DNA of 64,000 nucleotides. It comes from Pseudomonas viridiflava. GTDB lineage: Bacteria; Pseudomonadota; Gammaproteobacteria; Pseudomonadales; Pseudomonadaceae. How positions within the stretch are numbered: position 1 is the stretch's first letter; every line of letters starts with the position of its first letter. Below, piece by piece: positions 16,549 to 26,777 of the stretch. The notes below the pieces were generated by a model. That model was not told where the DNA came from. It ran no database searches and saw only the letters and a program-made list of their open reading frames with translations. The DNA lies in contig NZ_UTVH01000001.1 in the NCBI RefSeq assembly GCF_900585905.1, positions 372,001-436,000 of the forward strand, read 5' to 3'. Both the position numbers and the translations under genes were made by a program.

Positions 16549-17730
16549 ATGGAAATCATGAACGACATGCAGACTATTCCCGATCCCTCATGGGTGCTCA
16601 GGATATTCAACGGGCTGCTGCAAGGGTGCGAATTTACGCTAACCCAACCTCGTACTCTATTCGTAGTTGGCTCCGCGGAATATCTGCGCGACAACCAGCA
16701 ACCGCTCTGCGTGCCATCCGACGCCTTGTACATTCCGCTGGAGCAGGGTGGCTGCAATTTCGAGGTGCTGATCTCGGATACTTCGATCAGCGGGGTCACG
16801 CTGCGGATATTAAGCGAACCAAATGTCCAGGAGCGTCTCTGCAACAAGCAGACGCTGGAGCACGTGGGCGGGCTGCGCTTTGCGCTTCGTCCCGCTGCAG
16901 AGCCTTGGGATGCAGCGCTACTGGGCACTCTCGACGAGGCGTTGCCTGCTGCTACGGGCAATGGAGCCAGGCCCGCTCCGATATGGCTCGGAGTTTTTGC
17001 TGGTTTGGCCGCGCTCGCGGTAGTGACGGGTGGCTGGTACGTGTCACGGCCCAATCCGGTCACGGATATCCATGCACTGGTTGATGGTTCAAGTGCTGAT
17101 TTCACTGTATTGCAGGGTCGCGATCATACCTTGTACGCGTTCGCGTCTTCTGAGCGTGACGCCAGTTGGGGACGGCAGGTGCTTGAGCGCAGTCACTACA
17201 AGCCTGCAACGAAGGTGCTCAACCCGCTGGATGAACAGAAACGTCTGCAGCAACTGGTGGTTCGCGCCGAGCCTGGCCTCGCGTGGCACGGCATCGATCT
17301 TTCCGATCCGGCTCAGCCCCGGCTGCTGATAAGCAATCAGCGCAATCTGCTGACCCCGACCTTGCAACAGCGCCTGACGAACCTGCTACGCGAGGCTGCG
17401 CCCTATGCCCGGGATGTAGAAATCCTGGGCCGTGACGATCAGCAGTTGTCGGGTGCGGCTGAACAGGGACTCAAACGCCTCGGTCTTCCCTACAGCAAGA
17501 CAGTCCAGGCCGACAGCGTGACGTTTACTCTTCAAGGTGCCTTGCAGGATGCCGAGCTGCAAGCCGCCCGGGAGTACATCTCGGGTTTCACCCGCCAGTG
17601 GGGTGATCGCTATGTGCATTTCGTGGTTGAGCTTCATGACGATTGGCTCAAGGGCAAGTCGTTTCAATATGGCCCGCAGGGCTACGTCAAGATGGCTCCG
17701 GCCTCTTGGTACTTTCCTAAACCGATTTAA
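16549..17730 (+). CDS. sctD: T3SS inner-ring protein SctD (PrgH)
   Basis: A 393-residue PrgH-type protein forming the outer of the two inner-membrane rings. Residues about 1-140 make the cytoplasmic FHA-like domain. One membrane helix (WLGVFAGLAALAVVTGGWYV, about 145-167) is followed by periplasmic ring-building domains. Length equals PrgH (392 residues). Alternative ATGs lie at 16558 and 16567. The gene opens the prgHIJK-orgABC-like operon, and a motif shared with the regulator promoter lies 50 bases upstream. Confidence 0.93.
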   Translation: MEIMNDMQTIPDPSWVLRIFNGLLQGCEFTLTQPRTLFVVGSAEYLRDNQQPLCVPSDALYIPLEQGGCNFEVLISDTSISGVTLRILSEPNVQERLCNKQTLEHVGGLRFALRPAAEPWDAALLGTLDEALPAATGNGARPAPIWLGVFAGLAALAVVTGGWYVSRPNPVTDIHALVDGSSADFTVLQGRDHTLYAFASSERDASWGRQVLERSHYKPATKVLNPLDEQKRLQQLVVRAEPGLAWHGIDLSDPAQPRLLISNQRNLLTPTLQQRLTNLLREAAPYARDVEILGRDDQQLSGAAEQGLKRLGLPYSKTVQADSVTFTLQGALQDAELQAAREYISGFTRQWGDRYVHFVVELHDDWLKGKSFQYGPQGYVKMAPASWYFPKPI

Positions 17731-17740
17731 AAGGTGATGT

Positions 17741-18001
17741 ATGGCAGAAGTTATTCCAGCTCCGGGTTTTCATGATGATTTTCTGGGTCAACAAGCTGAT
17801 GCATTCGAACAAGGTGCAGTCCCACTGCACGATGCAATGAACAAAGCGCTTGAGGACCTGCAGGGTAACTCTTCTGATCCTGGTCTATTGGCTGCATACC
17901 AGGCGGCGCTGGGTTCGTACACCGTATTTCGTAATGTGCAGACCAATACCGTGAAAGCGTTCAAGGACGTTGACATGTCAATTGTCCAGGCATCTCGCTG
18001 A
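17741..18001 (+). CDS. sctF: T3SS needle subunit SctF (PrgI/MxiH)
   Basis: An 86-residue needle protomer. The C-terminal part carries the family pattern SDPGLLAAYQAALGSYTVFRN followed by VQTNTVKAFKDVDMSI, ending in a short polar tail. Subunits polymerise by the hundred into the extracellular needle. A ribosome site (AAGGTGATG) precedes the start. The gene is followed by a strong hairpin that may keep its transcript more abundant than those downstream. Confidence 0.96.
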   Translation: MAEVIPAPGFHDDFLGQQADAFEQGAVPLHDAMNKALEDLQGNSSDPGLLAAYQAALGSYTVFRNVQTNTVKAFKDVDMSIVQASR

Positions 18002-18035
18002 CCTGTATCGCTTTTTGTCTCTGTCTGTCTGCTGC

Positions 18036-18065
18036 GCCGGCGACTCTCTCTTAAAGATCGCCGGC
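18036..18065 (+). promoter_or_regulatory. Hairpin between needle and inner-rod genes
   Basis: A perfect eight-base GC-rich stem (GCCGGCGA / TCGCCGGC) with a 14-base loop sits in the only sizeable gap of the operon (70 bases). It has no T-run, so it looks like an mRNA-stabilising or attenuating structure rather than a terminator. It ends six bases before the sctI ATG and could also limit its translation. Confidence 0.6.
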
Positions 18066-18071
18066 ATATTA

Positions 18072-18392
18072 ATGAGTAAATTCATGTCTTTTCAAAATAT
18101 TTCTTTACTGGGCGTTTCTCAGGCTCGTTTCGCTGAACTGCGCGTGGCGGGTGAGGCGTCAGTGGTCAACCTTGAAGACCGCTTGCTCAGAGCATTCGCC
18201 GATTCGTCAGTGGGCACCCAAAACAGGACCTCGACCATTGATGCGATGCTCAAGCGCCCGGATATCACTGACCCCGAAGTCCTGGCGGTTCTTCAACAGC
18301 GGGTAGGGGAATATACAGTTGATGTTTCGATGATCAATGCAATGGTGCGCAAAGGTGTGAGCACCGTAGAAACCCTGTTGCGCTCGTCATGA
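18072..18392 (+). CDS. sctI: T3SS inner-rod / adaptor SctI (PrgJ)
   Basis: A 106-residue PrgJ/MxiI-like protein forming the adaptor between export gate and needle. The C-terminal half (VLAVLQQRVGEYTVDVSMIN followed by AMVRKGVSTVETLLRSS) matches the family helix. The start at 18072 lacks a clear ribosome site; an ATG at 18084 is an alternative. The stop overlaps the sctJ start by four bases. Confidence 0.9.
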   Translation: MSKFMSFQNISLLGVSQARFAELRVAGEASVVNLEDRLLRAFADSSVGTQNRTSTIDAMLKRPDITDPEVLAVLQQRVGEYTVDVSMINAMVRKGVSTVETLLRSS

Positions 18393-19117
18393 AAGCTTTC
18401 GCATTATTGGCGCTGCTATGCATTGCACTGGTGGGTTGCCGCCAACCCAATCTGCTTGAGGGGCTCGATCAACAGCAAGCCAATGAAGTGGTATCAGTGC
18501 TGCAACGTAACAATATTGCTGCCAGCAAACTGGATGGTGGCAAGGCAGGTTACAGCGTAAGCATTGGTCAGGCCGACTTCGCGGCTGCCGTAGATATGAT
18601 CAATCTCTATTCGCTGCCGTCATCGCCGCGCATGGAGGTGTCGCAGATGTTCCCGAGCGATGCACTGGTCGCTTCACCACGTGCTGAAAAAGCCCGCTTG
18701 TATTCGGCCCTGGAACAACGCCTTGAGCAGTCGCTGCGAACGCTGGAAGGTGTTGCCAATGCGAGGGTTCACGTCAGCTACGACCTGGATGCAGGTGAAG
18801 GAGGGCGCAAGGCAAGACCTATCCATTTATCAGCGTTAGTGGTTCATGAGCGAGATGTCGATGGGCAGTTGCTGATCGGCGATATCAAACGGTTTCTCAA
18901 AAACAGCTTTGCCGATGTTGAGTACGACAATATTTCCGTAGTGCTCTCCCCTCGCTCGGTTGTGCAGCATGCATTGCCGTCGCCCGAACCGCGCAGCTCG
19001 ATGGCTGGAGCCTTGTGGCCGGCCCTGCTGGCGATGCTGATAGCTGTCCTGGCCGCCGGATACTGGTGGCAGCGCCAGCGCTTTAAAAAGGACGAGCAAC
19101 ATGTCGGCGCACGCTGA
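18389..19117 (+). CDS. sctJ: T3SS inner-ring lipoprotein SctJ (PrgK)
   Basis: A 242-residue lipoprotein of the PrgK/YscJ/FliF family, forming the 24-mer inner ring. It has a lipobox (LLCIALVGC, Cys around residue 17), two ring-building domains (QQANEVVSVLQRNNIAAS and LEQRLEQSLRTLEGVANARVH) and a C-terminal membrane helix (ALWPALLAMLIAVLAAGYWW) followed by basic residues. It overlaps sctI by four bases and sctK by 17. Confidence 0.96.
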   Translation: MKAFALLALLCIALVGCRQPNLLEGLDQQQANEVVSVLQRNNIAASKLDGGKAGYSVSIGQADFAAAVDMINLYSLPSSPRMEVSQMFPSDALVASPRAEKARLYSALEQRLEQSLRTLEGVANARVHVSYDLDAGEGGRKARPIHLSALVVHERDVDGQLLIGDIKRFLKNSFADVEYDNISVVLSPRSVVQHALPSPEPRSSMAGALWPALLAMLIAVLAAGYWWQRQRFKKDEQHVGAR

Positions 19118-19676
19118 GCGCTTGCAACGAATTCTGGACCATCCACTGGTTTACTTGCATCCGAAGCGCCTGCAGATCCCGCAACGGCTGGACACGCCGC
19201 AGTCTCGCGAAGTACTCGAAGACATCATTGTGCAGGACCTTGGGTGGGTCTCCTCCACGGCTGACATCGCGCTGTCATCTGTTGCCAGTGCATGGATTGA
19301 TGCCTGGCTCAGGCTGCCGGAAATCGCCCGTTTGCTCGGTGTACAAGCGGCGTGGCCGCATTTGGCCAGGGGTGCAGCTTTCCAGCATCTGTCAGCGTCC
19401 GAGCGTGCTTTCGGTCCTTGTGCTGTGTCGCCACGGCTCGACAGGTTCAGCAGCGAGGGAGATAGCGAGGACGTTGCGGAGCAACTGGATACCATCGGCC
19501 TTAACCGATTGCTAGCCTTCCGGGCGATTGTTCCGGCAGTCCTGATCGAGCGGTTGCTCCTGCAATTTTCCATGCCGGTGATCGAGCGTCAACGCTTGTT
19601 GGACCCAGCTGCACCCGATGCGGCTCTCTTAACTTTGGCGATACAACATGTTCGAATCCATTCGTACCCTCACTGA
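19101..19676 (+). CDS. sctK: T3SS sorting-platform adaptor SctK (OrgA)
   Basis: A 191-residue protein in the orgA position. Family members (OrgA/MxiK/YscK) link the cytoplasmic ring of SctD to the SctQ pods. The N-terminus (LQRILDHPLVYLHPKRLQIP) matches OrgA-type proteins. Conservation is low overall, so the call leans on position between sctJ and sctL. It overlaps both neighbours. Confidence 0.87.
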   Translation: MSAHAERLQRILDHPLVYLHPKRLQIPQRLDTPQSREVLEDIIVQDLGWVSSTADIALSSVASAWIDAWLRLPEIARLLGVQAAWPHLARGAAFQHLSASERAFGPCAVSPRLDRFSSEGDSEDVAEQLDTIGLNRLLAFRAIVPAVLIERLLLQFSMPVIERQRLLDPAAPDAALLTLAIQHVRIHSYPH

Positions 19677-20367
19677 CATTCCCCCTGGCGGCGGGCCCCG
19701 GTTCGCTCGGGAAGACCTTGCCGCCGCTCGACATCGCCGCCAGTTGCTCGACGAGGCCCGACGTCGGGCCAGCGAGTTTATCGCGCAGGCGAACGCGGAA
19801 GCGGAAATCATCCGCAGCCATGCTTTCCATGAGGGTTATAGTCATGCGTTTATACAAGCCAGTGCAGATATGGCTGAGCTGCTGGTCAAGGCGCGTACAC
19901 TTGGTGCGCAGTTGAACAGGGATCTGGCGCAAGCTGCCGAGCAACTGCTCAACGGTGTGTTGCAGGATGACCAATGGCTTGATCAAGCCTTGCAAAACTG
20001 GCTGGCGGGGCAGGGGAGCGATCAGTATTGCAGCTTGCAAGTGCTGCTGCCCGAACGCTGCAGAGGTCAGGGTAAGAGCCTCGCCGGACGTATTCGCGAA
20101 CGCTGGAGCGGTCCGCTGGCGATTGAGTACCACGACCAGAATCGCTATCTAATGCGACTGGCTGATCAAGTCCTGGAATTCGATATTGATGCCATTCGCT
20201 CCGATCTGACGCCGCAATTGTTGGCACGCGTGCAGGCATTGCCCGAGGCCGTTCGGCAACTTGACGAGGGTGTCATGCAGTACTTGCGGCAATTGCTGGC
20301 GAGCTGCGTTGAGCAGAACATGCAATCCCTCAACAAATCCGACGCAGGAGAGTCCGATGTCGATTGA
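19648..20367 (+). CDS. sctL: T3SS ATPase regulator / spoke SctL (OrgB)
   Basis: A 239-residue FliH-like protein with an Ala/Arg/Glu-rich helical N-terminus (AAARHRRQLLDEARRRASEF) and a globular C-terminus. SctL dimers form the spokes that connect SctQ pods to the ATPase SctN. It overlaps sctK by 29 bases and orgC by 11, the same crowded order as orgA-orgB-orgC. Confidence 0.9.
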   Translation: MFESIRTLTDIPPGGGPRFAREDLAAARHRRQLLDEARRRASEFIAQANAEAEIIRSHAFHEGYSHAFIQASADMAELLVKARTLGAQLNRDLAQAAEQLLNGVLQDDQWLDQALQNWLAGQGSDQYCSLQVLLPERCRGQGKSLAGRIRERWSGPLAIEYHDQNRYLMRLADQVLEFDIDAIRSDLTPQLLARVQALPEAVRQLDEGVMQYLRQLLASCVEQNMQSLNKSDAGESDVD

Positions 20368-20806
20368 TCCCATTTCGATGATTAAAACTCTTGCAGACGA
20401 CACAGGTATGGCGCCCGTTGTTTCTGTTGAGGATCGTTTGAAAGGCCTGGAGCAGGTCGATTCTTCTGCGATCCAGAGCCTGGCAGGTCTTGGCGATGCC
20501 GATTATGAGGCACTTTATGCCGCATTACTGGGCGCCGAAGAGGGTTTTGATGCGCAAGAGTTTCTTAGGAACTATGTGGATGCCCAGGGTCAGAAACCGT
20601 TCATGAATACCAAGGCGCAAATGGAGGTCCTGCAAAAGGTAATGGCGCAGCTCAAGGCTGAGGGGCAGCAGGGCAGTGCAGCGTATGAACTGGCAAACAA
20701 GGCATTCGTATCGGCGTTCAGCATGAACTTCATGTTGCAGCAGTACATGTGGGAGGCAATGTTCCCTTCGAACGATGAAGACAGTCGAGAAAATATCGAC
20801 TGGTGA
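20357..20806 (+). CDS. orgC: OrgC-like T3SS accessory protein
   Basis: A 149-residue helical protein at the end of the operon, in the orgC position. In Salmonella OrgC is a secreted early substrate that promotes needle polymerisation. The start ATG at 20357 has GGAG nine bases upstream and overlaps sctL. The C-terminus (AYELANKAFVSAFSMNFMLQ) recalls OrgC family sequences. Homology is moderate; position is the stronger support. Confidence 0.8.
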   Translation: MSIDPISMIKTLADDTGMAPVVSVEDRLKGLEQVDSSAIQSLAGLGDADYEALYAALLGAEEGFDAQEFLRNYVDAQGQKPFMNTKAQMEVLQKVMAQLKAEGQQGSAAYELANKAFVSAFSMNFMLQQYMWEAMFPSNDEDSRENIDW

Positions 20807-20828
20807 TCAGTTCATTATTCTGACCCTG

Positions 20829-20868
20829 AAAAAAATGCCCGTATCTGAGATACGGGCATTTTTTTTTG
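20829..20868. terminator. Bidirectional terminator between orgC and oprM
   Basis: An 11-base stem (ATGCCCGTATC / GATACGGGCAT) with a three-base loop, flanked by an A-run on the left and a T-run on the right. It can end transcription from both the T3SS block (plus) and the efflux operon (minus). Confidence 0.95.
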
Positions 20869-20925
20869 CAGCCAAGTTGCAGTCCTGTGCTGAGTCATCC
20901 TTCGCCAGATGACTCCGCTGCCAGA

Positions 20926-22386
20926 TCAGAACATCTGAACGCTCGGTTTCTCCCGAGAGGTTGGCTGAGCTTTTGCAGATTGCTCGTACCAGCCACCGCC
21001 GAGGGCCTTGTACAGGTTGACCTCGCTGGTGAGCTGAGACAGACGGTCAGTGATCAACGACTGTTGCGCGCTGAACAGCGAACGCTGAGCATCGAGGAAC
21101 GTCAGGTTGCTGTCGATACCAATGCGGTAGCGACGCTCGGCCAGACGATGGTAGTCCTCGTTGGCTGCCACGAAATCACGCTGGGCCTGCAACTGCTCGT
21201 TATAGGTCTTGCGTGCGGCGAGTCCGTCGGACACTTCCTGGAAGGCGGTTTGAATCGTCTTCTCGTAGTTGGCGACGCTGATTTCCTTCTGGATTTTCGA
21301 GTAATCCAGGCTGGCGCGCAGGCTGCCGGCATTGAAAATCGGGATGTTGATGCTGGGCTGAAACAACCAGGTACCCGACCCGCCCTTGAACAGACCGGAC
21401 AGATCCGGGCTCGCCGTGCCCGCATTGGCCGTCAGGCTGATGCTCGGGAAAAACGCTGCCCGTGCTGCACCGATGTTGGCGTTGGCGGCCTTGAGCTGGT
21501 ACTCCGACTGCAGAATGTCAGGCCGACGCTGCAACAGATCCGAAGGCAGGCCTGCTGGCACTTCGCTGAGCAGATCGGCACTGAGCGGCTGTGTGGCTGG
21601 CATGTTGCCCGGCAGGTTGGTGCCCAGCAGCAGGGTCAGGTTGTTCTGGTCCTGTGCGACCTGACGCTGATAGCGCGCCAATGCAACACGGGCGCTTTCA
21701 ACCGAGGTACGCGCCTGGCTCAGGTCCAGTGCCGAAGAAACCCCGACTTCGTTGCTGCGCGAAGTCAGGCGCAGGCTTTCTTCGAAGGTCCTGAGGGTGT
21801 CTTCAGTCAGTTTCAGCAGCTCTTTGTCGGCCTGCCACGTCAGATAGGCGTTGGCGACGTTGGCCACCAGGCTGATCTGGGTGCTGCGGCGCGCTTCTTC
21901 TGTGGAGAAGTAAGTCTGCAGCGCTTGCTCGCTGAGGCTGCGAACCCGACCGAACAGGTCAAGCTCATAAGCGCTGACGCCCAGCGTCGCCGAGTACTGG
22001 CTGGTGATGCCGGACTGACGAGTCTGGGACAGATCCGCAGGCACACGTTGACGACTGCCGCTGCCGTCGGCGGACACCGCCGGAAACAGGTCGGCACGCT
22101 GGATGCGGTACTGCGCGCGATAAGCGTCAATGTTCAACGCGGCAACACGCAGGTCACGATTGTTTTCCAGCGCAGTCTGGATCAGCTGCTGCAAGGCCGG
22201 GTCATGGAAAAACTGACGCCAGCCCTGTTCGGCCGCAGCCCTGTTGGCCGCTTCGGCCGGCGAATACGCCGGGCCTTGCGGGTACTGGGCAGCGACAGGC
22301 GCCTCAGGTTGTTTGTACTCAGGGATCAACGAGCAACCACTGAGAATGATCGCAGTGACTGCCAGGGAGATCAGGGACTTGCTCAT
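20926..22386 (-). CDS. oprM: Outer-membrane efflux channel OprM
   Basis: A 486-residue lipoprotein of the NodT/TolC family. It has a lipobox signal peptide ([20 protein letters not shown]) and paired OEP repeats ([19 protein letters not shown] and [20 protein letters not shown]). It forms the trimeric exit duct of the MexAB pump for drugs, bile-like detergents and plant antimicrobials. Its start overlaps the mexB stop by four bases. It shares its terminator with the T3SS operon. Confidence 0.97.
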   Translation of the reverse strand: MSKSLISLAVTAIILSGCSLIPEYKQPEAPVAAQYPQGPAYSPAEAANRAAAEQGWRQFFHDPALQQLIQTALENNRDLRVAALNIDAYRAQYRIQRADLFPAVSADGSGSRQRVPADLSQTRQSGITSQYSATLGVSAYELDLFGRVRSLSEQALQTYFSTEEARRSTQISLVANVANAYLTWQADKELLKLTEDTLRTFEESLRLTSRSNEVGVSSALDLSQARTSVESARVALARYQRQVAQDQNNLTLLLGTNLPGNMPATQPLSADLLSEVPAGLPSDLLQRRPDILQSEYQLKAANANIGAARAAFFPSISLTANAGTASPDLSGLFKGGSGTWLFQPSINIPIFNAGSLRASLDYSKIQKEISVANYEKTIQTAFQEVSDGLAARKTYNEQLQAQRDFVAANEDYHRLAERRYRIGIDSNLTFLDAQRSLFSAQQSLITDRLSQLTSEVNLYKALGGGWYEQSAKAQPTSREKPSVQMF

Positions 22387-25300
22387 TGGCCAGCCTCATC
22401 ATGTGAAATTGGTTGCTTGGGATGCTCGTCCTTGTCCTTGCCTTTGAACATCGAAGACACGGCGACGTAGAACATCGGCACCCAGAAAATCGCCAGCACG
22501 GTGGCCGTGATCATACCGCCGATCACGCCTGTACCGATGGCATGCTGGCTGCCCGAACCTGCACCGGTGGAGATCGCCAGCGGCACAACGCCGAGGATGA
22601 ACGCCATGGACGTCATGATGATCGGACGCAGTCGCATGCGGCAGGCTTCCATCGCCGCTTCGACCAGGGTTCTGCCCTGTTCGTGCAGCTCCTTGGCGAA
22701 CTCGACGATGAGGATGGCATTCTTCGCCGCCAGCCCGATGGTCGTCAACAGCCCCACCTGGAAGAACACGTCGTTGGACAGCCCACGCAGGCTGGTAGCC
22801 ATCAAGGCACCGATGACCCCCAGCGGCACCACGAGCATGACCGCAATCGGGATCGACCAGCTTTCATACAACGCGGCCAGGCAGAGGAACACCACCAGCA
22901 TCGACAACGCATACAGCGCAGGTGCCTGGGAGCCGGACAGACGCTCTTCGAACGACAGGCCGGTAAATGAATAACCGATGCCCGCTGGCAGTTTCTTGGC
23001 AATCGCTTCGACTTCGGCCATGGCCTGACCCGAGCTGTAGCCCGGCGCCGGAGTGCCCAGTACTTCCATCGCCGCGACGCCGTTGTAGCGCGACAGCTTC
23101 GGCGAACCGTAGATCCACTCGCCCTTGGAGATGGCCGACAGCGGCACCATCGTCCCGGAAGCGTTGCGCACGTACCATTTGTTGAGGTCTTCAGGCGTCA
23201 TCCGGGCGAAGGCTTCGCCCTGCACGTAAACCTTCTTCACTCGACCGCGGTCGATGAAGTCATTGACGTAGCTGCCACCCAACGCGATGGACAGGGTCTG
23301 GTTGATGTCCGACAGGGTAATGCCCAGGGCACTGGCCTTTTCGTCATCTACAGTGAGCTGATATTGCGGCTCATCGTTCAGACCGTTGGGGCGCACGCCC
23401 GCCAGTATCTTGCTCTGCGCCGCCATGCCGAGGAACTGGTTACGCGCCTCCAGCAACTTGTCGTGGCCGACACCGCCCTGATCCTGCAGGTAAACATCGA
23501 AGCCGGTGGCGTTGCCCAGTTCCAGTACCGATGGCGGTACGACGGCAAATACCATGGCGTCGCGGAACGAGAAGAAGTGCTTCTGCGCCCGCTCGGCAAT
23601 CTTGAATACGGAGTAATCGGAATCCCGGTCGCCCCACGGCTTGAGCATCACGAAGGCCAGACCCGAGCTCTGCCCGCGACCGGCGAAGTTGAAACCGTTG
23701 ACGCTGAACACCGAGGCGACGCCCTTGCCTTCACCATTTTCAGGGTCCAGGAGGAAGTCACGCATTTCGTCGATGACCTTCTGTGTGCGCTCAGCCGACG
23801 ATCCCGCCGGGGTTTGTACCTGAGCGAAAATCACGCCCTGGTCTTCTTCCGGCAGAAACGCGGACGGGATGCGGGTGAACAGGAAGATCATGCCGGCAAC
23901 GATGAACAGGTACACGACAAACGCTGGCAGCTTGTGCGTCACCATGCGCCTTACGCCGTTCTCGTACTTGTCGACGCTGCGGTCGAACATGCGGTTGAAC
24001 CAGCCAAAGAAACCGCGCTTGGGTTTGCCATGCGTCTCCGGGTCGATCGGCTTGAGCATGGTGGCACACAGTGCCGGGGTAAAAATCAGTGCGACCAGAA
24101 CCGACAGCGCCATGGCCGAAACAATGGTGATGGAGAACTGCTTGTAAATAACCCCCGTGGAGCCGCCGAAGAATGCCATTGGCAGCAGTACCGCCGAAAG
24201 CACCATGGCGATACCGACCAGAGCGCCCTGGATCTGCGCCATGGACTTTTTGGTCGCCTCCTTGGGTGATAGATGCTCCTCGGCCATCACCCGTTCGACG
24301 TTTTCCACCACCACGATGGCATCGTCAACCAGAAGTCCGATGGCCAGAATCATGCCGAACATGGTCAGGGTGTTGATGGTGAAGCCAAACGCGGCGAGGA
24401 TGCCGAAAGTGCCCAGCAATACCACCGGCACTGTCATCGTGGTGATGAGCGTGGCGCGGAAATTCTGCAAGAACAGGTACATCACCAGGAACACCAGCAC
24501 GATTGCTTCGATCAGGGTGTGCACGACTCCGGAGATCGATTCAGTGACGGTTGGCGTGGTGTCGTACGGATATACCACTTTCATCCCGGGCGGGAAGAAT
24601 GGCTCCAGCTCGGCAACGGTGGCGCGAATAGCCTTGGCGGTGTCGAGTGCGTTGGCACCGGAAGCCAGCTTGATCGCCATACCCGAGGCCGGCTTGCCAT
24701 TAAACTGTGCGTCGATGCTGTAGTTCTGCCCACCCAGTTCGATCCGCGCGACATCACGCAGGCGCACTTGCGAGCCATCGGCGTTGACCTTGAGCAGGAT
24801 GTTGCCAAATTGCTCGGCGGTCTGCAGGCGGGTCTTGCCGATGATCGTAGCATTCAACTGCGTGCCGGGCAGGGCAGGCAAGCCGCCCAGCTGGCCGGTG
24901 GCAATCTGCACGTTCTGTGCGCTGATCGCGCCGCTCACTTCCACTGGCGTCAGCTGAAAGTTGTTGAGCTTGCCCGGGTCCAGCCAGATACGCATTGCGT
25001 ACTGCGAGCCGAAGACCTGGAAGTCACCTACACCTGAAGTCCGCGAGATCGGGTCCTGGATGTTGGAGACGATGTAGTTGGACAGGTCTTCGCGGGTCAG
25101 GGTGCCGCTTTCCGCCACCAGACCGATCACCAGCAGGAAGTTTTTCACCGACTTGGTCACACGCAAGCCCTGTTGCTGCACTTCCTGCGGCAACAGCGGG
25201 GTGGCCAGGTTGAGCTTGTTCTGCACCTGAACCTGAGCGGTGTCCGGGTTGGTGCCCTGGTTGAAGGTCACCGTGATGGTCATGCTGCCATCGGAGTTAC

Positions 25301-25544
25301 TGTCCGATGACACATAACGCAGGTTATCGATGCCGTTGAGCTGTTGCTCGATGATCTGCACCACGGTGTCCTGCACGGTCTGCGCCGAAGCGCCCGGGTA
25401 GGATACCTGGATGTCGATGGCCGTTGGCGCAATGGCCGGGTATTGGTTGATCGGCAGTTTCAGGATCGAAAGCGTACCCACCAGCATGATCACCAGGGCT
25501 AATACCCAGGCGAAAATGGGGCGGTCGATAAAGAATTTAGACAT
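22383..25544 (-). CDS. mexB: RND efflux transporter MexB
   Basis: A 1053-residue resistance-nodulation-division pump (MexB of P. aeruginosa: 1046). It begins [20 protein letters not shown]. Twelve membrane segments are present, with two large periplasmic loops. The proton-relay pair is visible in [20 protein letters not shown]. The protein takes substrates from the periplasm or inner leaflet and drives them into OprM. It lies three bases after mexA in a single minus-strand operon. Confidence 0.98.
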   Translation of the reverse strand: MSKFFIDRPIFAWVLALVIMLVGTLSILKLPINQYPAIAPTAIDIQVSYPGASAQTVQDTVVQIIEQQLNGIDNLRYVSSDSNSDGSMTITVTFNQGTNPDTAQVQVQNKLNLATPLLPQEVQQQGLRVTKSVKNFLLVIGLVAESGTLTREDLSNYIVSNIQDPISRTSGVGDFQVFGSQYAMRIWLDPGKLNNFQLTPVEVSGAISAQNVQIATGQLGGLPALPGTQLNATIIGKTRLQTAEQFGNILLKVNADGSQVRLRDVARIELGGQNYSIDAQFNGKPASGMAIKLASGANALDTAKAIRATVAELEPFFPPGMKVVYPYDTTPTVTESISGVVHTLIEAIVLVFLVMYLFLQNFRATLITTMTVPVVLLGTFGILAAFGFTINTLTMFGMILAIGLLVDDAIVVVENVERVMAEEHLSPKEATKKSMAQIQGALVGIAMVLSAVLLPMAFFGGSTGVIYKQFSITIVSAMALSVLVALIFTPALCATMLKPIDPETHGKPKRGFFGWFNRMFDRSVDKYENGVRRMVTHKLPAFVVYLFIVAGMIFLFTRIPSAFLPEEDQGVIFAQVQTPAGSSAERTQKVIDEMRDFLLDPENGEGKGVASVFSVNGFNFAGRGQSSGLAFVMLKPWGDRDSDYSVFKIAERAQKHFFSFRDAMVFAVVPPSVLELGNATGFDVYLQDQGGVGHDKLLEARNQFLGMAAQSKILAGVRPNGLNDEPQYQLTVDDEKASALGITLSDINQTLSIALGGSYVNDFIDRGRVKKVYVQGEAFARMTPEDLNKWYVRNASGTMVPLSAISKGEWIYGSPKLSRYNGVAAMEVLGTPAPGYSSGQAMAEVEAIAKKLPAGIGYSFTGLSFEERLSGSQAPALYALSMLVVFLCLAALYESWSIPIAVMLVVPLGVIGALMATSLRGLSNDVFFQVGLLTTIGLAAKNAILIVEFAKELHEQGRTLVEAAMEACRMRLRPIIMTSMAFILGVVPLAISTGAGSGSQHAIGTGVIGGMITATVLAIFWVPMFYVAVSSMFKGKDKDEHPKQPISHDEAGQ

Positions 25545-25547
25545 CGA

Positions 25548-26690
25548 TTACTTACCTTCGCCGGCGGCAGGGGCTGACTGGGCAGGTGTGAGGTTGCTCG
25601 CGTCCTTGACTGTAACCTGTGCGCCTGGCTTGACGTATTGCAGGCCTTCGGTGATCACGCGATCACCTGGATTGAGGCCCTTCTCGATCAACCAGTAAGC
25701 ACCCGACGTGCGATTGGCGACCAGCTCGCGTTGCTCGACCTTGTTGTCCTGATTGACGATCAGGGCGGTCGGCGTGCCTTTCAGATCGCGGGTCACGCCC
25801 TGCTGTGGCGCCAGGATCGCTTCGCTCTTCATGCCCGCCTGCAGCTGTGCATGGACAAACATGCCCGGCAGCAGGGTGTGGTCGGGGTTGGGGAACACGG
25901 CGCGCAGGGTGACGGAGCCGGTGGCCTGATCAACCGACACTTCCGAGAACTCAAGCTTGCCCGGCTTGCCGTACTCGCTGCCGTCTTCCAGGGTCAGCTT
26001 GACACTGGCCGCGTTGTTGCCGGACTTCTGCAGCTTGCCACTCTCGAGGTCGCGACGCAGCTTGAGCATTTCGGCCGAGGACTGAGTGACGTCGACATAG
26101 ATCGGGTCCAGTTGCTGGATCGTCGCCAGCGCGTTGGTCTGACCACTGGTCACCAGCGCCCCTTCGGTCACGTCGGAGCGACCGATACGACCGGAAATCG
26201 GCGCCATGACCTTGGTGTAGCGCAGGTTGATCTGCGCAGTCTGCAAGGTGGCCAGGGCTTCCTGGCTAGTAGACAGCGCGGTGTCGTATTCCTGGCGGCT
26301 GACTGCCTGCTCGCTGACCAGTTGCTTGTAGCGATCTGCCAGCGACTTGGCCGACTGCAGCGTCGCCTTGGCGCTGTTGGCCGTGGCTTCGTACAACGCC
26401 GGGTCGATCTGATACAGCTGCTGGCCGGCTTTTACATCGCCGCCTTCAGTGAACATGCGCTTGAGAATGATGCCGTTGACCTGAGGCCGCACTTCGGCGA
26501 TGCGGTATGCAGTGGTGCGCCCCGGCAACTCGGTGGTGAGGGTATAAGGCTGGGCTTTGATGGTGACGACGCCGACCTGAGGAGGTGGTGCGGCAGGTGC
26601 TGCCGCTTCTTCCTTCTTACTGCATCCACTGAGCAGTGTGGCCAGGGCGACGGCAGTGACCAGTACGGTAACAGCTGGCTTGAATTGCAT
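25548..26690 (-). CDS. mexA: Periplasmic adaptor lipoprotein MexA
   Basis: A 380-residue membrane-fusion protein. It has a lipobox (ALATLLSGCSKKEEAAAP), a split lipoyl domain (VRPQVNGIILKRMF and VMAPISGRIGRSD), an alpha hairpin (AKATLQSAKSLADRYKQLVS) and beta-barrel segments (TIQQLDPIYVDVTQSSAEML). It bridges MexB and OprM. It is the first gene of the operon and lies opposite pmeR, with a TtgR-type operator between them. A decayed copy of part of a related gene occurs at 48971-49105. Confidence 0.97.
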   Translation of the reverse strand: MQFKPAVTVLVTAVALATLLSGCSKKEEAAAPAAPPPQVGVVTIKAQPYTLTTELPGRTTAYRIAEVRPQVNGIILKRMFTEGGDVKAGQQLYQIDPALYEATANSAKATLQSAKSLADRYKQLVSEQAVSRQEYDTALSTSQEALATLQTAQINLRYTKVMAPISGRIGRSDVTEGALVTSGQTNALATIQQLDPIYVDVTQSSAEMLKLRRDLESGKLQKSGNNAASVKLTLEDGSEYGKPGKLEFSEVSVDQATGSVTLRAVFPNPDHTLLPGMFVHAQLQAGMKSEAILAPQQGVTRDLKGTPTALIVNQDNKVEQRELVANRTSGAYWLIEKGLNPGDRVITEGLQYVKPGAQVTVKDASNLTPAQSAPAAGEGK

Positions 26691-26777
26691 GAAGATCCTC
26701 GGGTCAGGAGCCTTGGGTGCTCTAGAGATGTGAAGGTTTAAAAAATTCTGGTTGGATAAGTAGTAGGCTAACGAATA

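Noticed and set aside
20866..22470. 534-codon plus-strand frame opposite oprM
   Set aside because: It is antisense to a clear OprM homologue, has no recognisable domain and begins inside the terminator region.
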